Assembly (NCBI GenBank): GCA_030645675.1
Contig: JAUSLQ010000226.1
Coordinates: 1-37,495 of the forward strand
Length of the DNA: 37,495 nucleotides
Origin: Actinomycetota bacterium
GTDB taxonomy: Bacteria > Actinomycetota > Acidimicrobiia > Acidimicrobiales > Ilumatobacteraceae
Direction of reading: 5' to 3'
In this document: positions 17,589-25,853 of the stretch, piece by piece
How positions within the stretch are numbered: the stretch's first letter is position 1
Layout: each line of letters starts with the position of its first letter
The notes under the pieces: generated by a model
The model's database searches: none
What the model was told of the DNA's origin: nothing
Seen by the model: only the letters and a program-made list of their open reading frames with translations
Translations under genes and position numbers: made by a program

Positions 17589-18200
17589 ATGCCGCGACCT
17601 CGACTCGACCACGTCCGCAAGGCACAGATCCTGTCGGCCGCTGCCTCCGTGCTGTCCGAGCGTGGCTACGCGAACACGCGCGTGGTCGACATCGCCACCG
17701 CCGCAGGCACCAGCCCGGCGGCCATTCTGTACTGGTTCGACGGCAAGGACGGCCTACTGGCCGAGGCGCTGCGCCTACGCGAGCAGGAGTTCCACGACCG
17801 CTACACGGTGAAGGCGGAGCACAGGGCCACGGCATCCGACCAGTTGCGGGTGCTGATCGCTGCGATGCTGCACCACTACGACTGGAAGCTGTGGATGGAG
17901 CTGTGCGTCCTGGCCCTGCGCGACAAGGCGGCCGCTGCCGAACGCGACCGGATGGACCGGCGGTGGCGGGCAGCGCTGCGCGGTGTGATCCGCGTCGGCC
18001 AAGCACGCGGTGAGTTCGTGGCCTCGGACCCCGACGAGACGATGTTCGTGCTCGCCGGCCTGCTCGACGGGCTGGCCCCGCTGCTGGCCCTGAAGGCCAA
18101 GGGCGTCACCAAGGAGCGGGTGGAACGGGTGTGGTTGGCAGAGGCGTCGCGCCTACTGGGCCCTGGCTTCGACTCGTCGCCACTGAAGCGCACCCGCTGA
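17589..18200 (+). CDS. TetR/AcrR-family transcriptional regulator (BetI-like)
   Basis: 203 residues. The N-terminal HTH is residues about 8-55 (KAQILSAAASVLSERGYANTRVVDIATAAGTSPAAILYWFDGKDGLLAEALRL). The C-terminal ligand domain has the WKLWMELCVLALRDKAAAAERDRMDRRWRAAL pattern seen in BetI-type regulators. The ATG at 17589 is used although a longer open frame precedes it, because the operator occupies the upstream DNA. It is divergent from the thioesterase operon and convergent with the carnitine dehydrogenase fusion (29-base gap). It is the only classical transcription regulator inside the catabolic block and so the best candidate for the shared 16-bp sites. The ligand could be a betaine or an acyl-CoA; neither is shown. 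Confidence 0.9.
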   Translation: MPRPRLDHVRKAQILSAAASVLSERGYANTRVVDIATAAGTSPAAILYWFDGKDGLLAEALRLREQEFHDRYTVKAEHRATASDQLRVLIAAMLHHYDWKLWMELCVLALRDKAAAAERDRMDRRWRAALRGVIRVGQARGEFVASDPDETMFVLAGLLDGLAPLLALKAKGVTKERVERVWLAEASRLLGPGFDSSPLKRTR

Positions 18201-18229
18201 CGACGGTACCGAGCAGCCGGGGTCGCCGG

Positions 18230-19717
18230 TCAGCCTCGCGGCTGGCCGACGAACCGGCCGGCGTGTGCAGGCTTGGGGAGCAGCGAGTGGTGTGCGGCCA
18301 GCTCGGCCAGCTTGGCCTGCAGCGCGGGTGCCGCCGGCGAGGCCTTGCCAGCGGCAGTGTCGACGTGGAGCAGCATGTGCTCGGCGGTGGCCACCACCGT
18401 GTCGTCGGCATCGCGGTGCACCACGCAGAACATGTGCAGCCGCTTGGCGTCGTGGGAGAGCAACTGAAGGGTGGCGTAGAGCCGGTCGCCGGCCATCGCT
18501 TGGGCGCCGAAGTTCACATGGCTCTCCACCGTGTAGTAGCTGCTGTGCGTCAGGTACTCCTCGTCGAGGCCGATGTAGCGCAGCAGCCGGTCGCCTGCCT
18601 CGCTGGTGACCTGGAAGAAGCGGCTGTCGTTCATGTGGCCGTTGTAGTCCACCCACTCGGTGGGCACGGTCGCTTCGTACAGCCGCAGCGGGGCGGAGAG
18701 ATCGAGTGGGGCGACTGCGTTGCCGGCCCGCTCGAACAGCTGCCGCTCGTAGCGATCGAGCACCTCACCGGCGCCGTAGCCCACGCCACGCAGGCCCTGC
18801 ATCACCGCGATCAGGCAGTCGTCGCGCAGGGCCTCCAGCTCGCGGATGGTGGCCGCGCCGGCCTGCTGGTCGCTCTGCGCGACGAGGGTGTCGAGCAGCT
18901 CTTCGGTGAGCTCGGGCACATCCATCAGCTTGGTCCATGGCCACTTCAGCGCTGGGCCGAACTGGGCCATGAAGTGGCGCATGCCTGCTTCGCCGCCGGC
19001 GATGCGGTAGATCAGCATCGTGCCCATGAAGCTCCAGCGCAGGCCGGGGCCGAAGCGGATGGCGTCGTCGATCTCCTCGGCGGTGGCGATGCCGTCGTTC
19101 ACCAACCACAGCGCCTCGCGCCACAGCGCTTCCATCAGCCGGTCGGCCACGAAGCCGTCGATCTCCTTGCTCAGCCGTAGCGGGTGCATGCCGAGCGCGG
19201 AGTACACCTCGACGGCACGATCCTTGGTGGCCTCGCTGGTGAGCGCGCCGCCGCAGATCTCCACCAGTGGCATCAGGTACACCGGGTTGAACGGGTGGCC
19301 CACCACCAGGCGCTCGGGGTGGCGCATGCCGTGTTGCATCTCGCTGGGCAGCAACCCCGACGTGCTGCTGCCGAACACCACCTCGGGGCCGGCCGCAGTG
19401 CTGGCCCGCTGGAGCAGCATCTGCTTCAGCTCCATCCGCTCGGGGGCGCTCTCCTGCACGAACTGCACACCCGTCGCCGCTTCCTCCGGCGTGGCCACGA
19501 ACGTCAGAGTGCCTTCCGCGGGCAGCGCGCCGGCGACCAGCTTGCTGCTGGCGCGACGAGCGTTGGCCATCACCTCGGCCACCTTGCGCGGCGCCTCTGG
19601 GTCGGGGTCGTACATCTGCACGTCGACGCCGTTCAGCAGGAAGCGGGCGGCCCAACCGCCGCCGATGACACCGCCGCCGAGCAGGCCGACGCGAGAGAGG
19701 CCGGGGATGGGGCTCAT
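18230..19717 (-). CDS. L-carnitine dehydrogenase fused to (betainyl-CoA) thioesterase
   Basis: Probable bifunctional enzyme, 495 residues. Residues 1-320 form a 3-hydroxyacyl-CoA-dehydrogenase-type NAD enzyme: LGGGVIGGGW Rossmann motif, SSTSGLLPSEM, catalytic His141 in VVGHPFNPVYLMPLVEICGG, then DGFVADRLMEALWREALWLVNDG. Residues about 342-495 are a 4HBT hotdog thioesterase (TEWVDYNGHMNDSRFF). Carnitine dehydrogenases with an attached thioesterase are known from carnitine-to-betaine pathways: the first domain makes 3-dehydrocarnitine, BKACE makes betainyl-CoA, and the thioesterase releases glycine betaine. The BKACE gene ends one base upstream, so the three steps lie in one operon. Another 3-hydroxy acid remains possible for the dehydrogenase. 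Confidence 0.88.
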   Translation of the reverse strand: MSPIPGLSRVGLLGGGVIGGGWAARFLLNGVDVQMYDPDPEAPRKVAEVMANARRASSKLVAGALPAEGTLTFVATPEEAATGVQFVQESAPERMELKQMLLQRASTAAGPEVVFGSSTSGLLPSEMQHGMRHPERLVVGHPFNPVYLMPLVEICGGALTSEATKDRAVEVYSALGMHPLRLSKEIDGFVADRLMEALWREALWLVNDGIATAEEIDDAIRFGPGLRWSFMGTMLIYRIAGGEAGMRHFMAQFGPALKWPWTKLMDVPELTEELLDTLVAQSDQQAGAATIRELEALRDDCLIAVMQGLRGVGYGAGEVLDRYERQLFERAGNAVAPLDLSAPLRLYEATVPTEWVDYNGHMNDSRFFQVTSEAGDRLLRYIGLDEEYLTHSSYYTVESHVNFGAQAMAGDRLYATLQLLSHDAKRLHMFCVVHRDADDTVVATAEHMLLHVDTAAGKASPAAPALQAKLAELAAHHSLLPKPAHAGRFVGQPRG

Positions 19718-19718
19718 G

Positions 19719-20612
19719 TCAGCGCTTCACCAGGTGCAGCTTGTCGCGCACGGCTTGGGCGCTCATCACGCGTACGTTCATGTTCTCCAGGATGTTCTTC
19801 GCCTTCTCGACGAGGCGGGCGTTGGTTGCCAGCTCGCCGGGCCCGGCGTAGAGGTTGTCCTCCAGGCCCACGCGCACGTTGCCGCCGGCAAGAGCGGCCA
19901 TCGCCACGAACGGCAGTTGCATGCGGCTGATGCTGAAGCCACTGAACACACAGTCGTTGGGCAGGTTGTTCACCAGTGCCATGAACGTGGTGGGATCGTC
20001 GGGGGCGCCGTAGGCGATGCCCATGCACAACTGGATCATCACCGGGTCGTCGAGCAGGCCGTCCTTGATCAGCTCCTTCACCTGCACCAGGTGACCGGTG
20101 TCGAACACCTCCAGTTCGGGGCGTACCCCCAGTTCCTGCACCTGCTTGGCCATGCTGCGCAGCACGCCGGGGGTGTTGACCATGATGTAGTCGCCGCCGC
20201 TGGCGAAGTTCATGGTGCCGCAGTCGAGCGTGCAGATCTCGGGCAGGATCGTGCGCACGTGGTGCAGTCGCTCGGTGGCACCCACCATGTCGGTGCCATC
20301 GGGGTTGTGGGGGAGGACCGCCTCGTCGCCGCCCAGCACGAGGTCGCCTCCCATGCCGGCAGTGAGGTTCACCACGACGTCGACGTCGGCGTCGCGCACC
20401 CGCTCCACCACCTCTGCGTAGAGCGCCGTGTCGCGGCTGCCCTTGCCGGTCTGCGGGTCGCGCACGTGGATGTGCACGACGGCGGCGCCGGCCCTGGCGG
20501 CGTCGATCGCCGACTCGGCGATCTGCTGCGGCGTCACCGGCACGTGCGGGCTCTTGGTGGTGGTGTCGCCGGCACCGGTGATCGCGCACGTGATGAACAC
20601 GTCCCAGTTCAT
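19719..20612 (-). CDS. BKACE (DUF849) beta-keto acid cleavage enzyme, probable 3-dehydrocarnitine cleavage
   Basis: 297 residues. It condenses a beta-keto acid with acetyl-CoA and splits it to acetoacetate and a new CoA ester. The metal ligands H47 and H49 are in AAVVHIHVRDPQTGKGSRD; VNLTAGMGGDL, LDCGTMNF, RPELEVFDTGHL and GLEDNLYAGPGELATNARLVEKAKNI are family signatures. With carnitine dehydrogenase and thioesterase directly downstream, the likely reaction is 3-dehydrocarnitine plus acetyl-CoA to betainyl-CoA and acetoacetate. I chose ATG 20612, with AGGGGGA a few bases upstream; the in-frame extension to 20783 is Arg/Thr-rich and covers the repeats and operator. First gene of its operon. 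Confidence 0.92.
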   Translation of the reverse strand: MNWDVFITCAITGAGDTTTKSPHVPVTPQQIAESAIDAARAGAAVVHIHVRDPQTGKGSRDTALYAEVVERVRDADVDVVVNLTAGMGGDLVLGGDEAVLPHNPDGTDMVGATERLHHVRTILPEICTLDCGTMNFASGGDYIMVNTPGVLRSMAKQVQELGVRPELEVFDTGHLVQVKELIKDGLLDDPVMIQLCMGIAYGAPDDPTTFMALVNNLPNDCVFSGFSISRMQLPFVAMAALAGGNVRVGLEDNLYAGPGELATNARLVEKAKNILENMNVRVMSAQAVRDKLHLVKR

Positions 20613-20654
20613 GCTTCCCCCTGCTGGCAGCCATCTGCTGCCGTTGTTCGTGGT

Positions 20655-20693
20655 TGTCGTTCGTCGCTGTCGTTCGTCGCTGTCGTTCGTCGC
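20655..20693. repeat. Three perfect 13-bp tandem repeats in the BKACE leader
   Basis: TGTCGTTCGTCGC is repeated three times head to tail, with a degenerate fourth copy towards the gene (about 20642-20654, CGTTGTTCGTGGT). It lies 43 bases upstream of the BKACE start and downstream of its predicted promoter, so it would be transcribed as 5' leader. Confidence 0.9.
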
Positions 20694-20730
20694 GATCGTC
20701 CGCTTGCCGGTTCGGTTGACGGATCGATTC

Positions 20731-20746
20731 CTGAATGGCCGATCAA
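20731..20746 (-). promoter_or_regulatory. Candidate operator of the shared motif, before BKACE
   Basis: The plus strand reads CTGAATGGCCGATCAA, 14 of 16 identical to the 5133 site. On the minus strand it follows a -10-like TACCAT (20751-20756) by four bases, the same geometry as at the ABC ATPase gene (2875). The predicted transcript start would fall inside the site. Confidence 0.55.
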
Positions 20747-20790
20747 CCGAATGGTAATCGGCGGCCGGGGACGTCCTGGCCACCCGGCGG

Positions 20791-21264
20791 TCAGCCGGCG
20801 GTGAGCTCGGTGGCAGCGCGCTGCACGGCCTGCACGATCTTCGTGTACCCGGTGCACCGGCAGAGGTTGCCCGACAAGCCGATGCGCACCTGCTCCTCGC
20901 TGGGCTCTGGTGTACGGGCCAACAGCGCCGTGGCGGAGATCAGCATGCCGGGCGTGCAGAATCCGCACTGCACGCCTCCGGCCTCCAGCAGGTTGCGCTG
21001 CAGCATGCCCAGCGCCTGCCCGTCGGCCAGGCCTTCCACGGTGGTGATCTCCCTGTCCTGGGCCTGCACGGCGAGGTAGCTGCACGAGTTCACCGGCTGG
21101 CCGTCGAGCAGCACCATGCAGGCGCCGCACTCGCAGTCGTCGCAGCCCTCCTTCGTACCGGTGAGGCCGATCTCGCCGCGGATCACGCTGAGCAGGTTTC
21201 GCTCTTGGGCGATGGTCACCGGGTAGTCGACACCGTTGACGTGAAGATGGATCTGCTCGCTCAT
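20791..21264 (-). CDS. [2Fe-2S] subunit of a xanthine dehydrogenase/CO dehydrogenase-family molybdenum hydroxylase
   Basis: Electron-transfer subunit with 157 residues and two [2Fe-2S] clusters. The N-terminal ferredoxin-type cluster has Cys 41, 46, 49 and 61 (GCDDCECGACMVLLDGQPVNSC; Cys44 is extra). The second cluster is VQCGFCTPGM with GNLCRCTGYTKI. Length and order match CoxS/XdhC-like small subunits. It is the last gene of a three-gene operon; its ATG overlaps the stop of the FAD subunit gene (ATGA). It passes electrons from the molybdenum centre to FAD. Confidence 0.93.
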   Translation of the reverse strand: MSEQIHLHVNGVDYPVTIAQERNLLSVIRGEIGLTGTKEGCDDCECGACMVLLDGQPVNSCSYLAVQAQDREITTVEGLADGQALGMLQRNLLEAGGVQCGFCTPGMLISATALLARTPEPSEEQVRIGLSGNLCRCTGYTKIVQAVQRAATELTAG

Positions 21265-22154
21265 GACGCTGCTCCGATGCCGATGGCGCGATTGACGGGA
21301 ATGTCGATGGTCTCGCCGGCAGCGCGGCGGGCCGCGGCCTCGACAGCGCGGCGGGCCATCACGCCCACCGTGTGCCGGCGGTACCGATCGCTGGCGCGCA
21401 CGTCGCTGATCGGGGTGGCCTGTTGCGACGACAGCTCGGCGGCGACTGCGGCGGCGTCGGCGACCGAACGGCCGACCTGGCCGAGGAGGTCGCCGGTGAA
21501 GATGGTGGGCGAGACTGCGGTGAGGCCCACGCGCAGCGCGGCGATGGTGCCGTCCTCGGCCAGGGCGACGAAGGCGGCTGCGCCGACCACTGCGATCTCC
21601 ATCGCCCGCCGGTACTCCAGCCGCAGGTATGCGCTGTTGGCGCGCTCGCCGGGAGCCGGGATGTGCACTGCAACGCACAGTTCGTCGGGCTCGGCGCAGG
21701 TGCGGCCCGGCCCGGTCCAGAGCTGCTCGATCGGTACACGACGGCTGCCGCGCAGCGAGCGCAGCTCGACCTCGGCGCCCATCACGGCCAGCGGTGCTCC
21801 GGTGTCCATCGCCGGGCTGGCGTTCATGATGTTGCCGCCGATGGTGCCCACGTGGCGGGTGGCGGGCGACCCCACCAGCGCACTGCCGTCGGCGAGCCCG
21901 GCGTAGACGGTGGTGAGCAGCGGGTGGGTCTCGATGTCGTGGTGCGTGAACAGCGCCCCGATGCTGACCCCGTCGGCCGTGCGCTCGCAGGACTTGAGTT
22001 CGCGGAGGCGGTCGATGGCGACCAGGGCCGAGGGCAGGGGGGCTTTGCCGTGACGGGCGCCGACCACCAGGTCGGTGCCTCCTGCGATGGGCCGTGCACC
22101 GGTGGCCATTGCCGCGAGTGCATCCTCGACGGTGCGGGCGATGGTGAAGCTCAC
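21261..22154 (-). CDS. FAD subunit of the molybdenum hydroxylase
   Basis: 297 residues, CoxM/XdhB-like. FAD-binding signatures are RPIAGGTDLVV near the start and HVGTIGGNIMNASPAMD in the middle, with the C-terminal CO-dehydrogenase-flavoprotein domain (EYRRAMEIAVVGAAAFVAL, VGLTAVSPTIF). The start is a GTG at 22154 overlapping the large-subunit stop (GTGA), so translation is coupled. An open frame extends upstream but lies within the large-subunit gene. Confidence 0.92.
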   Translation of the reverse strand: MSFTIARTVEDALAAMATGARPIAGGTDLVVGARHGKAPLPSALVAIDRLRELKSCERTADGVSIGALFTHHDIETHPLLTTVYAGLADGSALVGSPATRHVGTIGGNIMNASPAMDTGAPLAVMGAEVELRSLRGSRRVPIEQLWTGPGRTCAEPDELCVAVHIPAPGERANSAYLRLEYRRAMEIAVVGAAAFVALAEDGTIAALRVGLTAVSPTIFTGDLLGQVGRSVADAAAVAAELSSQQATPISDVRASDRYRRHTVGVMARRAVEAAARRAAGETIDIPVNRAIGIGAAS

Positions 22155-24433
22155 GGCTGTGCCTCCTGGTTCATCGCGTCCCACACGCGCTCGGCGGTCA
22201 TCGGCAGCTGCCGCACGGGCGCACCGACCAGCTGTGCCAGTGCGTTGGAGATGGCGGCGGCTGTGGCCACGTTCGGTGCCTCGGCCAAACCCTTGGCCCC
22301 GCGTGGGCCGGCGTCCGGTGTGTCGATCTGCACGAAGTGGATGTCGATCGGCGGTGCGTCGGCACACGTCTGCAGCTTGTACTCCAACAGGGCGGCGTTG
22401 CGTTGGCGGCCCTGCTCGTCGTAGGTGGTGCCCTCGGTGAGCGCCTGGCCGATGCCCATCAGCACCGCACCTTCTACCTGACCCTGGGCGCCGACGGGGT
22501 TGATGATCGTGCCGCTGTCGTGTGCGGCGCTGACGTGCAGCACACGCACCACGCCTGTGTCGCGGTCGAGCTTCACGCGCACGGCGTGGCAGCTGAACTG
22601 GGGGGCCACCCAGGCGGCCATGCCCAGGTCGCCCACGCAACTGGAGCCGACCAATGGGGGAGGGCCGGGTGGCATGCCCGAGCCATGGCCGATCAGCAGT
22701 TCACCGCCGGCGGCGATGCCGGCCAGCTCGGCGATGGCGATGCCACGATCCGGGGTGCCGGCCACGTGCGCACGGCCCTCGGCCAGCACGATGTCCGCCG
22801 GCGAGGCTTCCAGCTGCTCGGCGGCGAGGTTGCGCAGCTGCTCGGCGATCTGCCCGGCTGCAGCCACCACCGCCCGCCCGTTGTTGAACAGCGTCTGTGA
22901 GCCGGTGGCGCCCATGTCGTACGGGGCGACGCTGGTGTCCTGGTACACCAGCTCGAACGCTTCGGCATCCATGCCCAGCTCGTCGGCGGCCAGCTGCCGC
23001 AGCGTCATGACCGCACCGGTGCCACACTCCTGCGCGCCGGTGATGATCTGGCCGCTGCCGTCGCCGTCGAGCTTCACGTAGGCGCCGGATGGCACCGAGA
23101 AGCTGGGCCACCAGCCGATGGCCACGCCGATCGCCTCGTCGTCGGGAAGCGGCTGCCCGTAGCCGGCGCCGGTGGTGGCTTCGGCGATGCACTGCTGCAC
23201 GCCGATCTCGCCGTACGTCTGGCCGCTGGGGCCCTCGCCACCGGTGTCGACAGCGTTCAGGCGACGGAACTCGACAGGGTCCATGCCGATGGCGCGAGCC
23301 ACCTCGTCGGTGTGCGATTCGAGCGCCCAGCAAGTCTGCGGAGCGGTTGGGGCGCGCACGGAGCCCGACGGCTGGTGGTTGGTGTACACCAGGTGGGCGT
23401 CGGCCCGCGCGTTGGGGATGCGGTAGGGGCCAAGCGCGTGCATGGCGGCGATCTGGCTGAAGAAGCCGGCGTCGGCCGTGTAGGCACCGTTGTCGATCAG
23501 CAGCTTCGCCCGGCGGGCCGTGATGGTGCCGTCGGCGGCCACCCCGGTCTCGAACTCGTAGACGATGCCCTCGCGGCGGCGATCGGGCGCCACGAACTCT
23601 TCGCGGCGGTTGAACACCAGCCGCACCGGCCGCTTGGTCGCCCGGGCCAGCGCGGCGACGTGCGCCTCGTAGTGGAAGCCGCACTTGCCGCCGAAGCCCC
23701 CACCCAGGTGGGGCACGATGATGCGCACGCGGTTGTTGGGCAGCTCCAGCGTCTCGCACACGCCGGAGCGGGCGTCGAACGGCACCTGTGTGCTGCTCCA
23801 GATGGTGACCTTGTTGCCCTCCCACTGGGCAACGACGGCGCGTGGCTCGATGGGAGCGGCATGGCAGCCATCGGCCACGTAGCGGCTGCGCACCACGGTG
23901 TGCGCCTCGGCCAGGCCGCGTTGCACGTCGCCCTTGGCGATGGACGCGAACGACGCGTCGTTGCGGTCGCGCACCAGAGCGTCGGCGGCGCCGTACGACG
24001 CCCACTCGGGGTGCACCAGGGGCGCGTCGGGCGTCAAGGCGGCCTCCACGTCGTTCACCACCGGTAGCAGTTCGTACTCCACCACGATCGCGTCGACTGC
24101 ACGTTGGGCCGTGGCGGCATCGACCGCCGCAACGGCGGCGACCACCTCACCCTCGAACCGCACCACGTCGCGGGCGAACAAGGTGCGGTCCTGCACGAAC
24201 GGGCCGAAGCGCACGTCGGGCACGTCGTCTTGTGTGAGCACGGCGAACACGCCCGGCATGGCCTTCGCCGCCGACGTGTCGAGCCGGGCGATGCGGCCAT
24301 GACTGATGCCGGCGTACTTGAACTTCGCGACCAGCGCACCGGTCAGCGTGAGATCGGCGGTGTAGCGCCCGCTGCCGGTGACCTTGTCGGGACCGTCGGC
24401 GCGGACGAATCGGGGTGCAGTGCTGACGCTCAT
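22151..24433 (-). CDS. Molybdopterin-binding large subunit, xanthine dehydrogenase/aldehyde oxidase family
   Basis: Catalytic subunit of 760 residues that hydroxylates a heterocycle or oxidises an aldehyde. VRADGPDKVTGSGRYTADL opens the a/b hammerhead domain; LGGGFGGKCGFHYEAHVAALA and DMGATGSQTLFNNGRAV are cofactor-binding segments; the essential Glu is in GAKGLAEAPNVATAAAISNAL near the C-terminus. The CO-dehydrogenase active-site loop with its Cu-binding Cys is not seen, so it is not a form I CODH. First of three coupled genes, with AGGAG upstream. Sitting between the amine oxidase and BKACE, it could oxidise an aldehyde or N-heterocycle from amine breakdown. The true substrate is unknown. 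Confidence 0.92.
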   Translation of the reverse strand: MSVSTAPRFVRADGPDKVTGSGRYTADLTLTGALVAKFKYAGISHGRIARLDTSAAKAMPGVFAVLTQDDVPDVRFGPFVQDRTLFARDVVRFEGEVVAAVAAVDAATAQRAVDAIVVEYELLPVVNDVEAALTPDAPLVHPEWASYGAADALVRDRNDASFASIAKGDVQRGLAEAHTVVRSRYVADGCHAAPIEPRAVVAQWEGNKVTIWSSTQVPFDARSGVCETLELPNNRVRIIVPHLGGGFGGKCGFHYEAHVAALARATKRPVRLVFNRREEFVAPDRRREGIVYEFETGVAADGTITARRAKLLIDNGAYTADAGFFSQIAAMHALGPYRIPNARADAHLVYTNHQPSGSVRAPTAPQTCWALESHTDEVARAIGMDPVEFRRLNAVDTGGEGPSGQTYGEIGVQQCIAEATTGAGYGQPLPDDEAIGVAIGWWPSFSVPSGAYVKLDGDGSGQIITGAQECGTGAVMTLRQLAADELGMDAEAFELVYQDTSVAPYDMGATGSQTLFNNGRAVVAAAGQIAEQLRNLAAEQLEASPADIVLAEGRAHVAGTPDRGIAIAELAGIAAGGELLIGHGSGMPPGPPPLVGSSCVGDLGMAAWVAPQFSCHAVRVKLDRDTGVVRVLHVSAAHDSGTIINPVGAQGQVEGAVLMGIGQALTEGTTYDEQGRQRNAALLEYKLQTCADAPPIDIHFVQIDTPDAGPRGAKGLAEAPNVATAAAISNALAQLVGAPVRQLPMTAERVWDAMNQEAQP

Positions 24434-24545
24434 CGTGGTTCGATCTCCTGCCCTGGTGTGGCGGTTCCCAATATGTCAGATCCGGCGGTGGCCGAACGCG
24501 CCGCGCTCACCCGCACAACCCGGGCCACCGCCGCCTGGTGCGGTG

Positions 24546-25853
24546 TCACCAGCGCTCCAGGTTGCGGAGCAGGTGAGCCGCCGCCGCCCGCCCGGCACGC
24601 AGCGCGCCCTCCACGTAGCCTGGGAACAGCGGCGCCAGTTCCGTGCTGGCGAATGACAGCAACGGCAGGCCGATCGCGAGCGTGTCGCACGCCCCCGGGG
24701 CGTGTGCTGCGAGCACGTTGCTGTACCCGCCGCCGCCCCATTCGTCGGGTGCCCACAGGCGTTCCAGCAGCGACAGTGGCTGCAACGCCCGGTCGCCGAA
24801 TGCGACCGAGGCGTGGTGCAGGATGGCTGCGTGGCGGTCGGCCTCGGAGTGCCTGGCCCACTCGGTGGCCGTGGTGCCGCCGACGAACGCCACCAGAGTG
24901 GCGTGCCCTGCCCCCGACACGTCGCCGATGTACAGGCCGGGTGGCGTCAGGAACCGCCCGGCACCGTGGTGGTCGTCGCCCAGCCAGAACGCCTGCTCGT
25001 AGCCGATCAGGTACTTGAAGACCGTGCCGGGTTGGAACGCCTGCGCAGCGGCGGCGATGTCCTCAGGCAGGTCGGGAGTGAAGCGGATGGAGGCGTACGC
25101 GCTGGGCGGTGTGGCGACGACCACGTGGCGAGCGTGCCACACTTGGTCGACCGAGACGACGTCGACCGATTCGTCGTGCAGGTGGACAGCGCGTGCTGGG
25201 CATCCCAAGCGGATCCGTTCGGGGAACGGGGCGGCCAGATGTTGAGCGAGCGAGTGCATCGTCTGCGCGAACCACAGCTGCATCTCGTCGTGCTCGCGTG
25301 GCGTGCGCTCGTTCAGCTGGGCGAGGTACGAGACAGGTATGCGGTGGCTGTCCAGGCAGGTGCCGCCGTTGACGGCCGAGCGCACCGCGTCGCGCAGGAC
25401 CGGCGGAGCGTCGATGCCGCCCAGCCACTGCGTCACCGTGCGCCGATCGTGCAGGTGCTCCGGGCCCAAGGTGGCGAGCAGTGCGGTGGCATCGGCCCAC
25501 GGGTTGCCTTCGATGCCAAGCGGCACGATGGTGGGCTGCCCGGCGGGCACAGCCTCCACCCGCTCCGCCCCCGCGGCTGCGGCAAGCGCCAGCACTTCCG
25601 TCATGTCGTCGTTGGCGAACTGGGCGCCGGTGTCGACCATCCGGCCCCGCCCATCCAGCCGTGCCTCGGCCTTGCCGCCGATGCGATCGCGCGCATCCAG
25701 GAGCACGAACGACACCTGGGCGCGGTGCAGCTCGGCGGCCACGGCCAGCCCGGCGAAGCCGGCACCGACGATCACTGCGTCGACGTCGAACGGGTCGGGG
25801 GCGCGTGCCGGTGCGGTCGGTTCGGTCGGTTCGGAGGCGGCGGGCATGGTCAT
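24546..25853 (-). CDS. FAD-dependent amine oxidase (flavin monoamine/polyamine oxidase type)
   Basis: 435 residues. The N-terminal dinucleotide fold is VDAVIVGAGFAGLAVAAELHRAQVSFVLLDARDRIGGKAEARL, with the RIGG signature of the monoamine oxidase family. The C-terminal FAD-binding end is FPGYVEGALRAGRAAAAHLL. It oxidises primary, secondary or polyamine C-N bonds to an aldehyde and ammonia/amine with H2O2. The ATG overlaps the PotC stop (ATGA), so it belongs to the transporter operon: import followed by oxidation. The N-terminal extension to 26477 is a shadow of potC. The substrate (putrescine-like amine or other) is inferred from the transporter. Confidence 0.88.
   Translation of the reverse strand: MTMPAASEPTEPTAPARAPDPFDVDAVIVGAGFAGLAVAAELHRAQVSFVLLDARDRIGGKAEARLDGRGRMVDTGAQFANDDMTEVLALAAAAGAERVEAVPAGQPTIVPLGIEGNPWADATALLATLGPEHLHDRRTVTQWLGGIDAPPVLRDAVRSAVNGGTCLDSHRIPVSYLAQLNERTPREHDEMQLWFAQTMHSLAQHLAAPFPERIRLGCPARAVHLHDESVDVVSVDQVWHARHVVVATPPSAYASIRFTPDLPEDIAAAAQAFQPGTVFKYLIGYEQAFWLGDDHHGAGRFLTPPGLYIGDVSGAGHATLVAFVGGTTATEWARHSEADRHAAILHHASVAFGDRALQPLSLLERLWAPDEWGGGGYSNVLAAHAPGACDTLAIGLPLLSFASTELAPLFPGYVEGALRAGRAAAAHLLRNLERW

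Noticed and set aside
20655-20693. CRISPR-like array.
   Set aside because: The three 13-bp units are directly adjacent with no spacers and there are no cas genes.
22680-22695. A motif match (ATGGCCGATCAG core) inside the molybdenum hydroxylase gene.
   Set aside because: It matches only 12 of 16 positions, lacks the CTGA arm and lies within coding sequence; used as a caution about chance matches.
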